Of a DNA stretch of 64,000 nt, positions 59,837 to 64,000 are shown piece after piece (the stretch's first letter is position 1; the number at the start of each line of letters is the position of its first letter). The stretch comes from Lottia gigantea (taxonomy: Eukaryota > Mollusca > Gastropoda > Lottiidae). The stretch is from contig NW_008709027.1 of assembly GCF_000327385.1 (NCBI RefSeq), positions 21,840-85,839 on the forward strand. The letters are read 5' to 3'. A program made the position numbers and the translations under genes. Below the pieces are notes generated by a model that was given only the letters and a program-made list of their open reading frames with translations, had not been told where the DNA came from and ran no database searches.

Positions 59837-61599
59837 GTGAGGAATTTCTATCAACAAAACATTAGCGTCTCGACAACTGGCCCCGTCATTGGATCCACCG
59901 ATAGGTTGTTGTTACAAGTTGTCCTATTTAAATGATTTAATTCAGAAATTGAACATTCATTCCGAACAGTCGTTGATATAAATTTATATATTCTAGTTGT
60001 CTTTCATTTTGAACAAGAAATATTGGAAGTGTAGGTGACTAAAATTTGGCTATCATCTAATAATTTGAGCAAATTAGTTATAGGGAAGTGAGAGCAACAA
60101 TATAGCATATTTTTGAATGAAACCAGATGTTGACAAAACAATTAAATATTTGTAACATTAGCTGAGAGCCAAACTTAACTTAAGTCGTAGTTATTGAAAA
60201 GTGCAGGTAAGTCGACGGTATATAGTTGCTTGGATTTTTTTTTTTTGGTTAGAACATCAGAATAAGGTGTAAAAGCTGGACCAAATATAGCATATTTTCT
60301 GCTGAAAAGGTAAATGTCTTTTATCTTTTATATTGGAAACTTTGATCCGTTTACAGCTACACATTTTCATTTTTATATTTGAATAATAAAACCATTGAAC
60401 AATTACAGACTTTTTTTATTGAGTATTTCTAAAACTTGTGTTGGTATAGAGAGCTGAATTTGCTAAAATACTATACTATACTTTGCCAGTACGTCAGGAT
60501 TCTGACTAATCTTTTTAAAAAGTTTCAGAGGAGCTCATTTTTACTTATCTTATTTTAACATCTTAATTTGAGAATAATTTCGTGGGGTCTTTTTTTCTTT
60601 CAACTGTCTGCTACTAATTACTCTTGTTGTTTTTTCCTTAAAGAGTTTTAGAGCCGTTAATAACACTGGCTTAATGGCGTTGAGAACAACTTTTTGTACC
60701 TTTTAGTCATCACTTAACATCATATTTCACCAGCTGGTTTGAATTATCTACAATACATCTTAACCAACTGGATCGATCCGCGTTTTAACTTTGTATGGGT
60801 GTGATAGATTTGTAGAGGTACCGTAACCTGATACAGGTGATCCCACAAGAGACATGAACTAAATGGACAGAACTTCCTGTTGTTGGCCTATCAATATACT
60901 TAACCACAAGAAACACACATCATTAAGACTGTTGCAGCATGGTCAATTTTGGTCGTATAAATAAAAGTTTGAATTTCATATGTTCATATACTTTAGTTAT
61001 TCCACAATACAAGATGTCATTTGGATGTTAGTCTCTTAAGTAGTTGAGCATACTTTAAATTAGACCGAGACCGGCTGGAGCTGTCAAAATATCCACCAGA
61101 AACTGAAATAGAGGCAGATGTTTCGGACTTATTTTAAAGAGGCTTTAAAATTACAGCACAACTCTTTTTCTGCGGTATCTGATGTTGAATTTGATCGTTT
61201 GTTTACAGCTTCATGGTTTTGTTAATTTGACACAAAGGGCATCGTGTCCTTAGAACAGAATAGATAACCCTTGCTTCAAGAAATCTATTCGATATTTCAC
61301 AACTAGAAAACATTGTCATATTTACGGAATGTAACAAAATCATCTGCCATACGATCAAATGTCATGGGACCGGTTGTCGTAGCGTCTACCTTTATATTCA
61401 TAATATTATTGATTATTGTCTAAATGCAGAGTATATCAAGTTAGTAAACAAAAAGCAGTACATTTTAATCTCTTGTTGATGAGAACCTCATATAATATTC
61501 TTGTTCACTTCTGAAGATATCTCCACGTGCTATAGACATTAGTTACTGGGTATGAATAAAAAGCGATTTTCTCAACTTTTATGTGTTTCGCGGACACTG
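59837..61599. other. No clear gene
   Basis: Contains a 35-codon open frame at 61118-61225 (MFRTYFKEALKLQHNSF..) that looks protein-like but has no support. Otherwise AT-rich and non-coding. Confidence 0.35.
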
Positions 61600-61730
61600 A
61601 TCGATTTGTACCATTCCAATTTTCAGTCAAGATAGTGATAGTGACGTCATAAAGCATCCCGTTTAATGTAAACTGCGATAACCACAGACGTCCCCGATAC
61701 ACATAAAAAAAATTAGAGAACCTTTTTACA
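61600..61730. repeat. Dispersed repeat pair member 2
   Basis: Diverged copy of 47225-47440, sharing TTGTACCATT, CAATTTTCAG, ACCACAGACGTC and ATACACATAAAA. Confidence 0.55.
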
Positions 61731-62684
61731 AACTTATATCTAGCAAATATGATTTGAACGTATTTCACTTTTAACTAATTATCTTGTCTTTAATTAGTAG
61801 CGGTAGCCTGCTGATTGATTGATTAATTACTCAGACAAGGTTGGCATACACTCTCAGTCTCTGATTATAAACAACCTTTACATACACCGTTCAGTGTAGA
61901 ATTACAAAATACAGCAATTAACAAACATTCTAGGTGAAGTGGAGTCGCTTTCCTTTTTATAGCCTTGAAGGAAATGTTTTCTTAATATTCTCTTAACCTA
62001 AAACACATTTCTTACGTTTGATTTCTTAGTCAACACTCGATACGATTAGACGCTCGCTTTTAGGCTGTCTTTACCAACTTTGTTCACAACCGTCAAAAAA
62101 CAAACCCATGGAAACATGATACCTTTAAGGTTATAAACAAAACAAATGATCTTACTTCATGAGAAGATCAAATTCTTTTTACGTACATAATTAAATTTTA
62201 TTTCATAAAATCTTGATTCTAATACTTGCCATATAAACATATATATATTAACTTTCTATATTAACATAAAACAAGTTTGTAAAGAGTACGTCAAGACATT
62301 GACCTAAAACAAAGTCCCTTGTCGTTGTCCCTGGTGTATTTTTGAAACATAATTGACTTTACAGTGTAGAATAAAAAGTGAGAGTTATAATCGATTTGTA
62401 AAAACATGTAAAAGACAGTGCAATCCACGGAGAATGTGTTGTTTGAAAGATAAGAAACACCTGAAAGTCTTTTTTTCAAATTGAGCTTGTTTTAAATTCA
62501 TTTCTATGAGGATTCGTTGGAAAGGGCGTGTATATCGACTTCCATGTGCCTCCATATGAGGTAGTATGGAGTTGATCCCAGATTCTTGTAATTTGTAAAT
62601 GTGAAAGTACTATTATATGGGTTGATCCAGTTTTTGAATATAAAACTACATATGATCTGTTCGATACACAACCTAATTATCGGA

Positions 62685-62842
62685 AATGAACCCAGAGTCA
62701 AAACCTTCTCTTTAAGCCGTGTTTAAATTGTGTTCACCTTGGCTATATCCAAAGAGATTGTAAATTTAAAATCAAGCATCAATCTTCAAAGTTTCACCTA
62801 AATTTGGTCAAAAGAAAGACCTTGAAGCAATTCAAGTCCTGA
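62685..62842 (+). mobile_element. Zinc-knuckle relic of a retroelement
   Basis: A short coding relic reading NLLFKPCLNCVHLGYIQRDC followed by a basic stretch. The CxxC...GY....C pattern resembles the nucleic-acid-binding zinc knuckle of retroelement gag or ORF1 proteins, possibly of BEL/Pao type. Only this fragment remains; it is an old, broken fossil. Confidence 0.45.
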
Positions 62843-63655
62843 TGAGCATAGGCTGGTCAATGAAAATATCAAACATATAATTGAAATTCGAATTACAGAA
62901 AGAATGCATCGGCATCGTTTGACAGAAATTCCATCAGTGGAGCTATTATTGCTATATACATACATCACTCACTTGACAAGTAACTCGAACAAGTGCTAAA
63001 AAATCTCTTAAATCATGAAGAGGTATTTATTTTACAGTGTAAGTCTATAGACTATAGACCTTGACATAGAGAAATATCACCTTGATTTAATTAGAGGGGA
63101 GAGATCAATGAACGTATCGATCTTGATACATCTTGAAACTCAAATCTGACTGTTTAGAGATTCTAGACATCTTGACCAATATATAGATTCTCATTACAGA
63201 CAATTATACACATTATTGATAGGTTATGTAATAATCAATAGCTTATTAATTTCCAGAGAAGTTGAAAGCGCGATGTCGGTCAAGTATTATTGGCAATGTC
63301 CAGTTCAAGAGTTAAAAGTTTCAGGCTGTCCAGATTATAACAAAATGTGATTTACATTCAGACAATCATACATTATGACTTATGAATTAAAAATGTGTTA
63401 TCTCCGAAAAAAAATAGAACAAACTTATAAGAAGCCGAGACATAATGTTTTTGCCATTAATAAAAAAAATATCGAAGTCTGAAGTGGGAGAAGAGATAGC
63501 AATATGTATAGGTTAATGCATATTACTTCAGGTTTGGGTCACTTGAACAACAATTTCCTAATATAGCCCACTTTGATAATTTAAGAGATCCTAAACAAAT
63601 TTCTCATCATAGGGGAAGTAACTTGTACAAAATATTTAGTGTTTACAAGCTAACA
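62843..63655. other. No gene seen
   Basis: AT-rich, no recognised feature. Confidence 0.4.
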
Positions 63656-64000
63656 ATTGAAAGCATTTTCAAGAACAAAGTCAAAAACTCCTATAAAACA
63701 TTTTTTTTATTTTCAATAGGGTTCATCCATAATATCATTGATAATAAACAATTTCACCAAATTAAATAGTGCCTTCTATAGTATTGACGACCTAAAAATT
63801 GAACATGCTTTCAAAAACAATGACAATAACTCATACTAAATATTTATCGATTTTTCTGATTTTCCATAGGGTTCATCCTTGGGTGATAACAAGCACCCAC
63901 ACCAAGTTTCGTCGAAAACTGTCAAGAATTGTGCCTACTAGACTGTGTACGAAATAAAAATTGAACGTGTTTTCAAGAACAAGGTCAATAACTCATACTA
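63656..64000. repeat. Tandem repeat of about 145-160 bases running off the window
   Basis: Three copies of ATTGAA(A/C)(G/A)(C/T)(A/G)T plus TTTCAA(G/A)AACAA(A/T/G)G and AATAACTC, at 63656, 63799 and 63960. GGGTTCATCC lies between copies at 63720 and 63870. The array continues beyond 64000. Confidence 0.65.

Noticed and set aside
61118-61225. Short open frame MFRTYFKEALKLQ...
   Set aside because: Protein-like but only 35 residues, no donor or acceptor that fits, and no recognised family.

Overview
This is AT-rich eukaryotic DNA with long gene-poor stretches, GT-AG introns, a compact tandem 5S rRNA array and a dense graveyard of retroelements: Tx1/L1-like LINEs, a Penelope-like element and a DIRS-like element. 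It looks like a marine invertebrate. A lophotrochozoan, perhaps a mollusc, is my best guess from the element mix and the GGACGGAC-type dispersed repeat, but no host protein here fixes the taxon.

Left part (1-12.0 kb): the 3' end of one Tx1-like LINE stops inside a 5S rRNA gene. One complete 5S gene and a further 5S gene head follow, and that head is cut at the same internal site by the 5' end of a second LINE. The second LINE (ORF1 plus endonuclease/RT ORF2) runs to about 4.2 kb. There it meets a Penelope-like element that carries an SGNH-hydrolase-like segment, an RT and a GIY-YIG domain. The 3' parts of further Tx1-like LINEs follow, one of them antisense (7.5-11.2 kb). The last LINE tail abuts a tRNA-like sequence.

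Middle part (12-23.6 kb): a tRNA-like repeat block, then a small three-exon host gene (13.9-15.6 kb) for a secreted Cys-rich/EGF-like protein with a Ser/Thr/Pro-rich tail and a possible alternative membrane-anchoring last exon. At 18.5-23.5 kb lies a DIRS-like tyrosine-recombinase retrotransposon fossil with inverted terminal repeats and the diagnostic internal complementary region.

Right part (23.6-64 kb): mostly non-coding, with minisatellites, a MITE-like element and diverged dispersed repeats. The main find here is a pair of paralogous coding first exons at 28.26 and 44.87 kb. Both start MRRGSR, both end KLQ(R/K) in phase 2 at a splice donor, and both fit a downstream exon at 59.75 kb. 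Much of 28-60 kb is therefore probably the 5' intronic territory of one host gene with alternative first exons, whose remaining exons lie past the window. I could not identify the protein.
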